Assembly (NCBI GenBank): GCA_026874595.1
Contig: CM049306.1
Span: 89,510,642 to 89,574,641, forward strand
Direction of reading: 5' to 3'
Source: Sipunculus nudus
Taxonomy: Eukaryota > Annelida > Sipuncula > Golfingiida > Sipunculidae
DNA length: 64,000 nt
In this document: one piece after another, positions 12,860 to 25,067 of the stretch
Layout of the letters: every line of letters starts with the position of its first letter
Numbering within the stretch: the stretch's first letter is position 1
Program-made: the position numbers and the translations under genes
The notes under the pieces: generated by a model
What the model saw: only the letters and a program-made list of their open reading frames with translations
The model's database searches: none
What the model was told of the DNA's origin: nothing

Positions 12860-15005
12860 CATTGTCCGTCGTCCTTCCATCCGGCTGTCCGGCTGGCTGT
12901 TAACAGGCACAAATCGTAACCGCTGGACCTAGAATCTTCTTACTTTACATCTAGGAAGGTCCATGAAAAATCTCCTTGAAAACCTGAAATTAGGTCTCTA
13001 TTACCCATATCCTCCAAGCTATGGGGCTCTGAAGTACCCCCCAGAATAATTGAAAATTTGATACAAAAGCTCCAGTATCAATGAAAAATCTCCTTTGAAA
13101 CCAGAAATAAGGTCTCTGTTACCCATATCCTTTGAGCTATTGGGCACCATAGTACCCCCCCCCCCCCCAGAATAGTAAAAAATTTCATACAAAAACTTTA
13201 GTATCTCGTTAACTACATCACTGATTGTCACGATGTTTAGCATACACATTGATCTTCAGATGTTCAATCAGTTCCTGAAGACTGGTAGCGCAACCTGTAT
13301 TTTTCGATTTTTTACAAATATTTTTCTCTATTTTTGAGACCTTTAAAAATGTGAAATCTGTTTACAGGACACAAATCATAAAGACTGGACCTAGAACCTT
13401 CATTCTTGACACAGTGAGAGACCTATGAACAGTCTCCATGGAAACCAGAAATTAGGTCCCTGTTACCCAAATCCTTTAAGCTATGGGGCCCCAAAGTACC
13501 CCCCAGAATAGTAAAAAATTTAATACAAAAGCTTCAAAATCTCATTAACTACATCACTGATGTTCATGATTTTTGGCATACATATTGATCATGAGATGTT
13601 TCATCAGTTTCTGCAGACTGGTAGCGCCACCTGATTTATTTTTTATTTTTTATAAAGACAATTTATAAAGACTGGACCTAGAATCTTCATTCTTGACACA
13701 CAGGGAGACCCATGAAAAGTTTTCCTGGAAACCTGAAATTAGGTCTCTGTAACCCATATCCTTTGAGCTGTGGGGCTCCCAATTACCCCCCCCCCCGAAT
13801 AATGAAAAATTTGATAAAATAAAAAACAGCAACATCTCAATAGCTACAACACTGATGGTCATGATTTTTGGCATACATCTGTTCCTGCAGACTGGTGGCG
13901 CCACCTGTATTTTTTTCAAATTTTTACAATTTTTTTTTCTCTATTTATGAGACCTTTAAGGATGTAGTTATCTGTCAACAGGGTACAAATCGTAACGACT
14001 GTACCTAGAATCTTCATTCTTGACACACAGGGAAACCCATGAAAAGTCTTCATGGAAACCTGATATTAGGTCTCTGTTACCCATATCCTTTGAGTTATGG
14101 CACTCCAAAGTACAGCTCAGAATAATGAAAAAATTTGATATGAAAAATGAAGTATCTGAACAACTAATGCAGAGATCACCATAATTGTTTGCATGGATAT
14201 TGATCATGGAATGATTCATCAGTTTCTGCAGACTGGTGGCACCACCTGAATTTGTTCGGGTTTTTTTACGAATTTTTTTTCTACTTTTGCGACCTTTAAG
14301 ACCATAATACCCCTGAGAATAATGAAAACTTTGATACAAAAACTGCAATATCTCAATAACTACAACACTGATGATCATGATTTTCGGCATACATATTAAT
14401 CTTGAGGTACTCCATCAGTTTCTGCAGACTGGGTGCGCCACCTCTATTTTTTCAATTTTTTACCCATTTTCTTCTCTATTTTTGAGACCTTTACAGATGT
14501 GGTTATCTGTCAACAGGGTACAGATCGTAACAACTGGACCTAGAATCTTCATTCTTGTCATGCAAGGAGGCCCATGAAAAGTGTCTGTGGAAAGGTGAAA
14601 TAAGGTCTCTTTTCCCATATCCTTCAAGCTGTAGGACTCCGAAGTATCCCTCAGAATAATGAACAATTTGATACAAAAGCTGAAGTATCTGAACAACTAA
14701 TACAGAGATCACCATGATTCTTTGCATGGATATTAATTATGGAGCGTTTCATCAGTTTCTACAGACTGGTGGTGCCACCTATATTTTATTTAATTTTTCG
14801 ATATTTTCTCTCTATTTTTGAGACCTTTAAGGATGCTGTCATCTGTTTACATGGCACAAATTGTAACAACTGGACCTAGAATCTTCATTCTTGTCATGCA
14901 AGGAGGCCCATGAAAAGTGTCCGTGGAAACTTGAACCCATATCCTTCAAGCTATAGGACTCCGAAGTATCCCTCAGAATAATGGAAAATTTGATACAAAA
15001 GCTAT
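12860..15005. repeat. Minisatellite-like tandem array, unit about 290-340 bp
   Basis: The marker CTGGACCTAGAATCTTCATT recurs with small changes near 12927, 13387, 13673, 14002, 14534 and 14872. Each unit also has a GGTCTCTGTTACCCATATCCTT block, a C-run, a GAATAATGAAAAATTTGATAC block, a GATTTTTGGCATACAT block and a CAGTTTCTGCAGACTGGT block. Spacing of about 290-530 bp shows partial or higher-order units. Open minus-strand frames here are shadows of the repeat. Confidence 0.8.
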
Positions 15006-16105
15006 ATCAATTGTCTTGACTATGACATTTAAGATTACAAATGCAGACTTTACCGAATGTACGTATTTGTAAAAAAGACTGCATGTGTAAGCTTACGACA
15101 CCCGCTTATTAGTTCGGTAAAACTACACATATAGCATGGGGGGGGGGGGGGGGGTTGACGCAATTACCCCACCCCTATAGTCTTGACGACCTTCCAATCA
15201 CCTATTGTCATAATACCATACAGAGACAGAAACTGGAATTGAGCATACGCAAGCAAAACTTTATAAACTTTTAATTTTTTTTAAAAGACCCTTATCTATT
15301 TATAAAATGAGACAAACAAATGTAAACATGCAAAAGTATTAAACAACATACTCTGACGCATCGTCACGTGAATACACTCATAGAGTATGACTGAAAGGGA
15401 AGATTTATGCATAATGAAATAAAACAATCATTCATTTTAAGTCTTTCATTCTTCATCACTATATTCAATCAGACGTACTGAAAAAACGTCTGTATCAAGG
15501 AAGATACTAATATAATTGATACACGAACAAAGAAATGTGCCACATTAATAAAACTTTACAAATCTCACTCTCTGAACTCATCACGAAAATTGTAGTGTAA
15601 AACGAATGTACAAAAATTGTTTTAACAGTAACATAACAATGAGCAATTTGTTTGTAATTTTTGCCTAAACATTATATATGTGTCACAATAATGACATGGT
15701 CATTAATTATAGGAATTTTGGTTATTTGAATACAATTTTACATGCTGATAGATTCAAGCCAGATAACATCAGCAGCAAATATATACATAGCCAAAGCTTT
15801 CATGGGAATTTGCTAATAAATTCAAGCAAGATAACAGCATCAAATATATTGATAGCTACAGCTTTCCTAGGAAAATAGGGTCACACCCTGCAAATGTTGT
15901 AGTTTTTATGGCTTTATAAATATGCATCATCAAGATATATATCTAGCTAAATATATTTCTCTGATGAACCATAAGCAGGTATACCTGTCACTTTGAAGAC
16001 GAACATGTCCCTCACAAATGTTGATACAGGATAATGTTACATCGTATAGTGATAACTACTGAACATACAGAAAGAGTGAATATAGTCCCACACAAAGACA
16101 GGTGG
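15006..16105. other. AT-rich DNA downstream of the Toll-like receptor
   Basis: A poly-G run lies at about 15139-15154. The rest is AT-rich with no supported gene. It includes whatever 3' untranslated sequence the minus-strand receptor has; a clear poly(A) signal was not identified. Confidence 0.5.
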
Positions 16106-18277
16106 TTATTTTAACGCTGCCCGTAAACGGGGCCAAAATGTATTGAGGTGATCAACCAGTCCGTGTCCTGGCCAATCTATGTACGTGTGTGATCGTAACA
16201 TGGTCACCAAGGTGCGCGGCATTTCCGACAGTGGGACGTCTTCCAGAAGGACAAGAACTATTCTGTCGATTCCTCGCTCTACCAGGTCCAGTCGAGCCAT
16301 GTGCACCTCAAACTTACACCAGCTACTTCGGACAAAACTTCGGGATAAGATAAACACAGTCCTGCGGCTGTTTGAGATGCTGTTCAGGATGTTGTCTTCT
16401 ATAGGGACGCCGGGAATGAAGTCTCTCTGGTGAAGGCACAAACGCAGAGGTTCCTCTCCATCTTCCAAATTAGGAACCAGTTGGTCGTACACCCAGGGAC
16501 TATCATGGTCACAGTGCGAGACAAAAACATCATATTTAAAGTCAATCAGCTCTTGTTCAAGCTCCCTGTACAAAGTCCTCCTCAACTTAATCTGGAGACA
16601 GGCATACTTTATATCCCATCTGTGCCTGTAAGCCAGTGCTGACACAGTTAGTAGGACGGCAAATGTGATAAGCAATCCGAGGATTGCGTACAACCAATGC
16701 AGCTTAAGACAACGCTTTTCTAAAGTCGGCAAATTAAGTGACTTGACTCTCGTAAATGCAACATGATCTTCGTTCAGTTGACAAAATACTCGATTAAGCG
16801 ATACTAAATTTTTCTTATTTCTCTGAATTCATCGTAAGAAAGACAGTGTGTTGCAGGTGCATTCCATAGGGTTTCCTTCAAGGTTAAGTCTAAAACTTGT
16901 TATCTTTCGGCCAAAAGCTTTGCTGATGGAGTCCATGGCCCTGGATGAGAGTGCACGCAGTCTGTTATGAGACAAATCAAGATGTGTGAGATTTTTTAGG
17001 TTGGCAATATCCAACGTGAACTCAGTTATCAGATTATTAGACATTATCAACCTGTTCAGCTTTTTGTTTGCGCGTGATCCAAATATATTTGGCGATAAAA
17101 ACGTAATCTCGTTCTGGGACAGTTCCAGATGTGTCAGGTTGGTCAAATATGGAAGCGGTCCTCCATTATAAGACAACAGCTTACCCAAACGGTTATTGTT
17201 CAAAATGAACTTGGATATTGCAGGTGCCAGGGTGCCACTGAAAAACGAGGCAGATATGTTCCCACAATTATTATTTGACATATTAAATGTTAGCTCAGCC
17301 ATAGGTTGGTCGGCATGGATCCTCCCCATCAGTTGCATGATGTTATTATTTGAAGCATCTGCGTATTTCAAATGAAATGGTTGTTTTCCGCCTAATGTAA
17401 TGTCTGACTTCATTATATCAACGTTATACACGCTTCTTGCATACAGCCATTTTTGGCTTGATGGCAAATTCAAAATTATGTTATGACCAATATTTTTATT
17501 TGTCTCACGGTAGCCAATATTCTGTGTTTGATAGCTTATGTTTACCACGTGAATGGATGTCAGTTTATTTAGTCCAAGTAATAGATTGACATACAAGTTA
17601 TTCTCACTGCCATCATAGACCTCCAAGTTGGGAACACTTTGACTGATACCTATCGCAATATTACTTATTCTGTTCCTGTTGATTCGTAACATTCTCAAAG
17701 AATTCGATTTGATAGAGTTCCAGAAATTAACCGTTATTTCGACCTTGCAATACCTTGCCCAGTGTCCGACGATTTCGGTTAAAATCAACTCATTCAAATT
17801 ACCCTTTGGAAGCACTTTCAGGGCAGAGTTAAGTTGAACAAACCGGTCTCGTGTCAGGTTTACATTGTAGGACAGATCCAGGTGTTTAAGTTTCTTTAAC
17901 GGACTAAAGGTCCCTCAAGAGACATTCGTGAGGTTATTATTGTTCAGTATCAAAGTTTCTAGCCTGGCAAGGCCATGGAAAGATTGTTCGTACAAATGCA
18001 GTATAGAACATCTATCCAGCTTGAGTATATGTAGATTTGTGCAGTTAATGAATGAATTATTATTAATCTGTTTAAAGCGGTTACCTGAAAGATCGATGTT
18101 TACGACCCTTTTGTTGCACAGGTATGTTGGCAGCTTACTTAGTGACTTCGAGGAACAGTTGACATTCAAGGAGCTGTTTAATAATCTTTCGCAAATGCAA
18201 GGTCCACACGGGTACCAGGTTAATCCGTGTGCTCCGGTGCTAATCAATACAACCAGAATCACAACAACTGCTCTCAT
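16106..18277 (-). pseudogene. Toll-like receptor, single exon, interrupted by two in-frame TGA codons
   Basis: On the minus strand one frame runs from ATG at 18277 to the stop at 16106, about 723 codons. It is broken only by TGA at 17915-17917 and TGA at 16829-16831, with no frameshift. Order: signal peptide (about 1-18), an LRR N-terminal Cys cap (CGPCICE), leucine-rich repeats with LxxLxLxxN cores, an LRR C-terminal cap (NPMECTCNTLSFLR) right before the second TGA, a membrane segment (AILGLLITFAVLLTVSALAY), and a TIR domain with box 1 YDVFVSHC, box 2 LCLHQRDFIPGVPIEDN and a late FW. Toll-like receptors sense ligands outside the cell and signal through TIR adaptors to NF-kappaB. The second TGA sits where LRR caps usually have Trp, so TGG to TGA is likely. 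A single cap near the membrane fits protostome-type receptors. Polymorphic null allele, young pseudogene and sequencing error all remain possible. Confidence 0.85.
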
Positions 18278-18309
18278 TTTGATTGGTTTTTTCCCTTCAA
18301 ATGATGTAC

Positions 18310-21300
18310 TTTATGCTCATTTAAAATAGAATAAATCATCCCCTTCCCTACAAGGAAGCGCGCATTCAGATGTTCATGTCTTGACGGGATATCGTGCAAC
18401 AACAACGCTTTTTTGTGTATCTGAATAAACAGAAGTATATGTCTAAATATAAGCTAACCCTCCGCTGCATAAAATGCATGGTTGGTTGACTTAGCAGTGA
18501 TTGACCTGAAAAAAAAACGAGACCCACTGCTGCGTTATGTTCAAGTACTTTGGAAAGGAGGATTTTGCAACGCCATGTTGTTACTAACATACCTGGTCTA
18601 AGTATAGTTACGCCTTTTATTATTGAAATGTGTTGCCAAGAAGCAGGAGTGATACATTATTCCCGTAATATGGACATAACTAATTGTAAGGTTTTTTTTT
18701 CAGGAGCAGATCCAGGAGTTTTGAAAAGGACCCAGCAGGACTAATAATAAAACCTTAAAATGGTCCGGGGGGGGGGGGGGCTAGTCCGCAAAACTAGGTC
18801 AATAACCCTTCAAAAGATGGCTGTAGTTCACGGTTGAAAAAAAGGGAAAGGGGGGGGGAGGGGGTTCGGGCCCGAGATCCCAACCCCCTCTGCATCCGCT
18901 TCTGCTTTCATGTAAGTAAATGTAATACCAACACAATATGTGCTTGGATATACTAAAGTCTATTAAGATGTATTTAAAATGCCAAATAGGTATATGTGAA
19001 TAATGGTAAGAAGGGCCTAACAATTTTTTTCCCGATTTTTATATTACATCAAAAAGGCACTGAAGATCCTCGCTGGCTCAAGCTTACAAAAATATTAATG
19101 GGGCCCAATCACCTATACAGCATGTTGAATTCACCAGAAAAATTGCTTCCTCCTTTAAAATAAACCTGTAACAGTCAAAATGTTGTCTTTAACCCGTTCG
19201 CCCTCTCCTGTAAACGAGTTTAAGAAACAGTGGACCGGGCGCGACCACTGGGATCAACATAAACACAGCGTGTGGGGCCGTGTGCATCGAGGAGCCACAA
19301 GATGTGTCAAACAGGGGATGCATAGACTAACTTAGCCCCAAAAATGTAATACATGGCTGAAACATCGCGTGTTGCGGCTCAAATTCGGACCTCCGGTCAC
19401 GCGGCCTTGTTATGGTTAACAAACACACGTGGACTGTGTATACAAACATGCAGAGCCATGACAAGCACGTGCAAGGTACTTAGACTATGTGCTGGTATGG
19501 TTTTGCTGGGAAACTTTTGTATAAAGCAAAACTGAACTGATAGCGTGAAAGAATAGGCATAGGATTGTTCCTGATTATGTCCCTTTAAGAGTGACACGCT
19601 GTCTTTCGTTCTCAGGTTTAAGTTTAACTGGCCTTCACAAAATTTTAGCACGTGAACTCAGAGGAACCCACAATGCATTATTATTTTCACCTATCCATAG
19701 GTGGAGATTCTGCTTTGGCATAATTATTATTTTGTCACCTTTATTTTCTGATTTCATTCATACTCACGGAGGATATAGCCTACTGTGTTCCGAATAATTT
19801 GACCAAGTTTCAGTGACCTTGACCCATTTTTCAAGGTCACAGGGGTAAAAAAGTACGATTTTCAATAGCGAATTCCTTCTTATCTATAAGGGTAACGGGC
19901 AAATGGACGAAAAATACCAAAAATATTTGATTCCCAGCTTTATGGGGGTTCCACATCAAATTCACTTATGCGGAACCATATGAAATAGTTGACTTTGCGC
20001 TTTTCTATTAGGCTAGGATTCCGGGAAAACCATATTGTCTAACCATATGGAAAGTTGAAACTTTTACAGACATATGCCATTTACAACGTAGGAGTGCAGA
20101 GGCAAGTTTGGTAGAAATATCTAAAATAATTATTGAAAAATATGCAAATTACGAAAATGTGACGTCAGCTTTTTCAGATCCACTGTTACAGGTGCATAAG
20201 ACATATGTGGGAGATTCGGGGGAAGGGGCGTGGGTGTGGGGTGTTGACCGGGGGGAGGGGGGGGGATAGGTCGAGATCTGTAATTGTCCCATGACAGTTC
20301 GAAGGAGTCTACTTATTTATGAAGTGGTAAAAACCAGCTTCAGGGAGGTCCCTAGGAAGTCGCCCTTGATTAGGTGACAGAACTTATAATATACTATTAT
20401 CCATTGGTCCCTGACTATGAGCTGACTATGCGGACAACGCCTCACATGATAGATGTTGTGAAAACGTATACTAAGAAATCTAACCATTGGTCTGGTTTAT
20501 CATTTATGTCAATTGACAGTGTACAATATTTGCATCCTGCTAGAGGCTTCCCTTTTGGCCCTTGTTGATGGATATAAAGACACTCTGATTTCGGTTCCAT
20601 GGCCCCTGAGGGCTAGATGATAGAAGGCTAACTACCCCCCCCCCCCACCCTATCCTAGGATCCATGGACAGAGCCAAAGTTAACCCACGTGGCGAATCCC
20701 CTAGAAGCATCGATTTTAAAATATTGATATTTTGGAACAAATTAACTGTGCTTTCTATGTATTACATTTTTATAAATAATTAACTAAACAGTTGTTTCTC
20801 CAATTTACATGAATCTTCTAGATCATTAAGGATGTCAGGGAGAACAATCGTTCCTGGTTTTCTGAATGCACACTCCTTTACAACTTTTGTAATATCCGTT
20901 GTTAAATGTCCCTTTGTATGTACATTAAGGCCAGAATTTACAAACACGTTTGACCCATGATTGACCTGAGATAGATTTTTAAAAGTCTAACTAAACTAAT
21001 GCTTCTTTCGCCCTCGCCACCGGTGACAGGAAGTGTTGCGGATATTTTAAACACCATATGATGGAATTTTTCATTACAAATTTTCAACGATTCCACAATA
21101 GACTGGGCTGATGCATTGTACACAAATGGGGCACTGGCTGGAGCAGAATCTACCAAGTAACAATAAGTAACAATAGATGGAAATAAGAGATACTTGAGGT
21201 GAAAGTGACCAAAATTGATTTGAAATATTACAAAAAGGGACCAGGATTGATTGGACTTCTTGACATAAAAATTTAATTTGGGGCAAACGTCCCTACATTT

Positions 21301-22830
21301 GGCGGGAACTTAAACAACCTCCCTTGGTCGCTTTGCCTGAGACGAACACAGCTGCGCCATCAATATTGTCTCTTTCAAATTTTATGTACCTAGTTTATTG
21401 AACCTGCGCCATGAGGAGAGGTACATTATGTGTACCATTTTTTTATATAATTCATCAAACTGGCTTCCATGACAACTCTTTGAATATTCCACTCTTGCGC
21501 CAGAGACTTCTCTGGTTTTATAATATGAATTCCGATATATACAGCAGTTGATGGTTTCTCCCAATACGGACCCGGAAGTCTGACGCTCAATACTATTTGG
21601 TAATTTCATATCACTTAAATATGCGATGTATAATGCTATGAAATAGATTGACTCAACATCCCCCTGTTTCGTGTGTTAATAATCAACAGAACGGACTAGT
21701 TGCCTCCGCCAGACGGGTCTGTTTTCATCCCGTGTGTGGGTTTGTGTGTTTATTCGTATTATTACTCATGCATTTATGAACGGAATCACACGGAATTTTC
21801 AGGGCATTTAAAAAAATATATTGTTCAAGGAATAATCGATTAAATTTAAGTGAGGATCCAGAATATGACCCGGATTCATAAAAGTAAAAAAAGAAGTATT
21901 CACAAAGGCGCACTCACTTTTGCACGAATGCACCTGGCATATGGGCCGAATAGGTGAATGCAAACATAAGATGATGGATTGCATTCCTTAGAATGCAGAA
22001 TTCTATTATGATTAATTAATCCACAAGGTTTCTGATCACAAATAAGGTGTTATAGTAGAACAAAAGCTGATTACATTAATCTAAATACGCGTATACAGGA
22101 GTTTATGCCCGCGGGATGGGATGCCTTCGGTCGGATGAATACCACGATGTATTCCAGGCTTAGAACTTATCGTGATCACGAGGTGTCATTTTATTTCACA
22201 CCTAACATTCACACTACGTCATGGCTGAGGAAGCCAGTGATATATCTGCCATCACACTCAAACTGAAATGGCATAAATTTAGTATTATACAATAGTTCAC
22301 ATAATACAGGCAAAGGTATCAGTGTCATGCAGACTGAGTGTAAGCTGCAATCTTACTTCACAACCAGCCAATTATAATATGTAACTATGGACCAGCCCTT
22401 TTGAACATTACCTTCATATCTTGGGGTTATCACGTGCTTTCAAAGACGGATGCTGACACCTGTGTTTACATTGTAGTCCGGATTCATTTGTCATCGTGAA
22501 TAACTTATAGCGTATTCTATGATAGACCTACATACACACGTGTAATATATATATGACGCGGTTCAAGATGCACACACGTGTGGACAGTAGATACAACCAA
22601 GGACGACGACGTGACAGTAACAATGGCTTTTATTCTGAAAGTAGCATACTGAATATAAATGAGAGACATGTTGTCCTCAAGTTCGAATGCATTGTCATAG
22701 TGCAATTTACGGACTTATATATACATACAGTAAAACATGTGACATGGAAAGAAATATACAGATATTTCCAGAGTTACATGAGTTAAACTTAAATTATTTT
22801 ACATGGATTGTACAACAAGTTATAATAACT
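18310..22830. other. Anonymous AT-rich DNA between the receptor and the virus-like segment
   Basis: Poly-G tracts lie near 18767-18780 and 18850-18865 and a poly-C tract near 20637-20647. An inverted GTGACCTT...AAGGTCAC pair lies at 19813-19840, within a CAGTGACCTTGACCC phrase of a kind common in bivalve dispersed repeats (from memory). No supported gene. The host/virus-like junction lies somewhere between here and 23.7 kb; I could not place it exactly. Confidence 0.5.
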
Positions 22831-22837
22831 GGGTTAT

Positions 22838-23170
22838 AGATGTTTCGTCCCCAGATCTTTTTGTGCTCGCCTCTTTGTCCAACCACCTGTTTCTCCACAG
22901 GTCCGGTTCGCCCACAGGAATATTGTAACGGACGTTTCGTCCACAGTTCTTTTCGTCCACCGCAGATTCACGCGCTCTGTGTCCAGTATAAAATATTGCA
23001 CGACTGACCAGGCAGTCGGATGTGCTAAACAAGTTAATGTGCTGGCTGTTTTAATGCATCATGGTGATCTTTGTCTAAAGGTTCATCCGCAGCATTGTGA
23101 AATGTGATGCGGTTGTGATCAACGTCTGTGGTGCCTTTTCGTCCACAGGGACATATCGTCCACGCGCAAC
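22838..23170 (+). repeat. Cluster of CGTCCACAG-type short repeats
   Basis: Variants of TTTCGTCC(A/C)CAG occur repeatedly at about 22840-22850, 22900-22915, 22934-22962 and 23137-23165, with related TTTGTCC and TTCGCCCACAGG words between them. This is a loose minisatellite, sitting roughly where composition shifts from host-like to virus-like. Confidence 0.55.
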
Positions 23171-23747
23171 ACTGATATATATCATGCCAGTTATTATCAT
23201 TTCCCGGCAATATGATAGTTTTTTTACGATCACATGTATATCTAAAATACTGGTAGCTCTACGGCACTACTTTTGTTATGTCGTCCAAAGCTCATATATC
23301 GGCTTCGCTTACCGTCATTAAATAACTGCATATGTACGCTGGTGGGAGGTTAGGGCAAAAAGGTTTTGAGGCGTGTGGGGCGTTGTCCTACGTACAGTAA
23401 CCATACAGGCGATGGTGATATTCCAGTATCATATTAAGCGGACGACATACAAGTCCACATACACGCACACATACAAACGTGTACCAAAACCGACAAAAAA
23501 ACCACGAAGACAAGTAGATATAATCAGCACATCTTTTAATGTGGAAAACAAACATTTGATATAGGCGCATACTTAAAAACACCACTGGACAAACACATTA
23601 TTGTATGGCAAGATAAGCAAAAACACTGACTACAATAAAAACAAAAGTACATGCGGTGAAAGGTAATCAAAAGCAAAACCACGTAATGTCTATGAAAAAA
23701 CATCCTTGCACGGAATATTATGAAAACGACTCCGACATTCAACCAGA

Positions 23748-23753
23748 TTTATT
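23748..23753 (-). terminator. AATAAA poly(A) signal overlapping the stop of FN3 copy 1
   Basis: TTTATT on the plus strand gives AATAAA on the minus strand, and the TAA stop is embedded in it. Such overlap is typical of compact DNA-virus genes. Confidence 0.75.
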
Positions 23754-24585
23754 GGCGAGGGTCTGGTGTTTTGAAGAAACCGGGTCGCGATATACGGGAC
23801 CAGCGATTGGTGCCGTTAACCTCTGCATACACGGACACCACGTACATTGTAGCCGGCACGGCATGGACGAGGGCCGCAGAATTGGTGTAAACGATGTGGA
23901 CATGTCTCTTGATCTGAGGCACCCACCTATAGGTTGGATCGTAGACAGAGCTGCTGCCTCGTGAATTGGCACTGACAGGGACCCTTGTGTAGATCACTTT
24001 GTACCGGTATCTTCCAGGGGTGGCGGGTCGTTTCCATGTCACATAATTTGTTTTGACGGTTTTCGTACCTTGCACCGGGCGCGAGGGTTTGGTTGGAGCT
24101 GCCGAGTCTTTCACTTTTAAATAGAGGGCGCGGCTTCTCAACTTCGAACATGCAAAACAGCCACAGCCGCAATAAACGGCCGATATCCCGTTGGGCAATT
24201 CGTCGGCGGATATGTTGAACAAGGCATTCACCCGCCCAGAGGTGGAATTTTCAACGAACACTCTGGGCGACGACATATTGTACAGGTCGAGTACTCCTGT
24301 TGACAGTCCGAACCCCATGGTCGTAACCGAAGGGCAAGGGTCTTCCTTGTGAACAGCGTTTTCCTTGCATCCCAAACGGCACCGCACAGTGATCGTGTCA
24401 CCATCGCCGAACACCTGATTTGCGTTGTCGTACGGCTCTATCAAATACTGGTAACGGTCGGAGCATATTCTGTCCTCCGAGCCATAAAAGCCGTAATCAT
24501 AAAACGTGACGGTGCGGCGGCCCTCAACCAGATATAAGCAGAAAAACAGTGTGAACAGTTGCAACAACGGCAGTAGCGGTCTCAT
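23749..24585 (-). CDS. Secreted FN3-domain protein, copy 1
   Basis: 278 aa, starting at ATG 24585. A hydrophobic signal peptide (about 1-22) leads into a Cys-rich N-terminal beta-type domain (about 23-165, with RCRLGC and YCGCGCFAC) carrying N-glycosylation sequons (NMSS, NSTS, NISA). A fibronectin type III domain follows at about 172-273 (NYVTWKRP, YRYKVIY). No membrane anchor is visible, so secretion is likely. Near the end NRWSRIS loosely recalls the WSxWS box of cytokine receptors (inference). The TAA stop lies inside the AATAAA signal. It is a tandem paralogue of the gene at 25068-25892, so this is a duplication. A captured, soluble receptor-like decoy is a plausible role; host origin is possible but the gene is intronless with virus-style signals. 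Confidence 0.75.
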   Translation of the reverse strand: MRPLLPLLQLFTLFFCLYLVEGRRTVTFYDYGFYGSEDRICSDRYQYLIEPYDNANQVFGDGDTITVRCRLGCKENAVHKEDPCPSVTTMGFGLSTGVLDLYNMSSPRVFVENSTSGRVNALFNISADELPNGISAVYCGCGCFACSKLRSRALYLKVKDSAAPTKPSRPVQGTKTVKTNYVTWKRPATPGRYRYKVIYTRVPVSANSRGSSSVYDPTYRWVPQIKRHVHIVYTNSAALVHAVPATMYVVSVYAEVNGTNRWSRISRPGFFKTPDPRQ

Positions 24586-24708
24586 ATTGTCTCCGTTCCT
24601 GGTTTGTCTTACGTACAGTCAACGGTAAGGGCTGGAGGCCGTTTGCTGCACGCTTGCTTCTCACCAGCGTCCCGTTTAAAATGATCTGAGTCGACGTGCT
24701 GCGACCAC

Positions 24709-24738
24709 ATATATAACATGCGAGTACCGTCACGTGAC
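24709..24738 (-). promoter_or_regulatory. TATA box with upstream CACGTG palindrome, FN3 copy 1
   Basis: On the minus strand GTCACGTGAC (24729-24738) lies about 12 bp upstream of TTATATATG (about 24709-24716), which is about 125 bp before the ATG at 24585. The pairing recurs at other virus-like genes. Confidence 0.6.
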
Positions 24739-25067
24739 ATCGGAAACATGAACCCCCCCCCCATAGAACAAAACAAATAATCACCCGACGTGTTCTTGCT
24801 GATTCATATCATCTGGCGATGTTCCTGGTGCAAGCGACGTAACAATATCGGCATCATATTCCATTATATTCCAGTATAAATACAAACGACAAAAAACCAC
24901 AACAGATACAATTACGAGAAACAAACAAATGTGATCGGCATAGGTTAAATGTAAACACAGATGTACGTGAAACACGGTACATACAAAAGAACAGAAAACA
25001 TGTTATTGGCCATCATAAAATAAAAGCATTAATTGACTATGAAATCGCGTTTGACATTCAAATAGTG

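Noticed and set aside
13019-14727. Minus-strand frames of 68-140 aa with shared peptides
   Set aside because: Shared peptides reflect the minisatellite unit; no coding signals.
16106-18277. The TIR receptor as part of the viral cargo
   Set aside because: It is in AT-rich DNA several kb before the compact gene region and lacks the virus-style promoter and poly(A) pattern.
19353-19535. Short frames in the region between receptor and viral segment
   Set aside because: Short, compositionally random, overlapping on both strands without signals.
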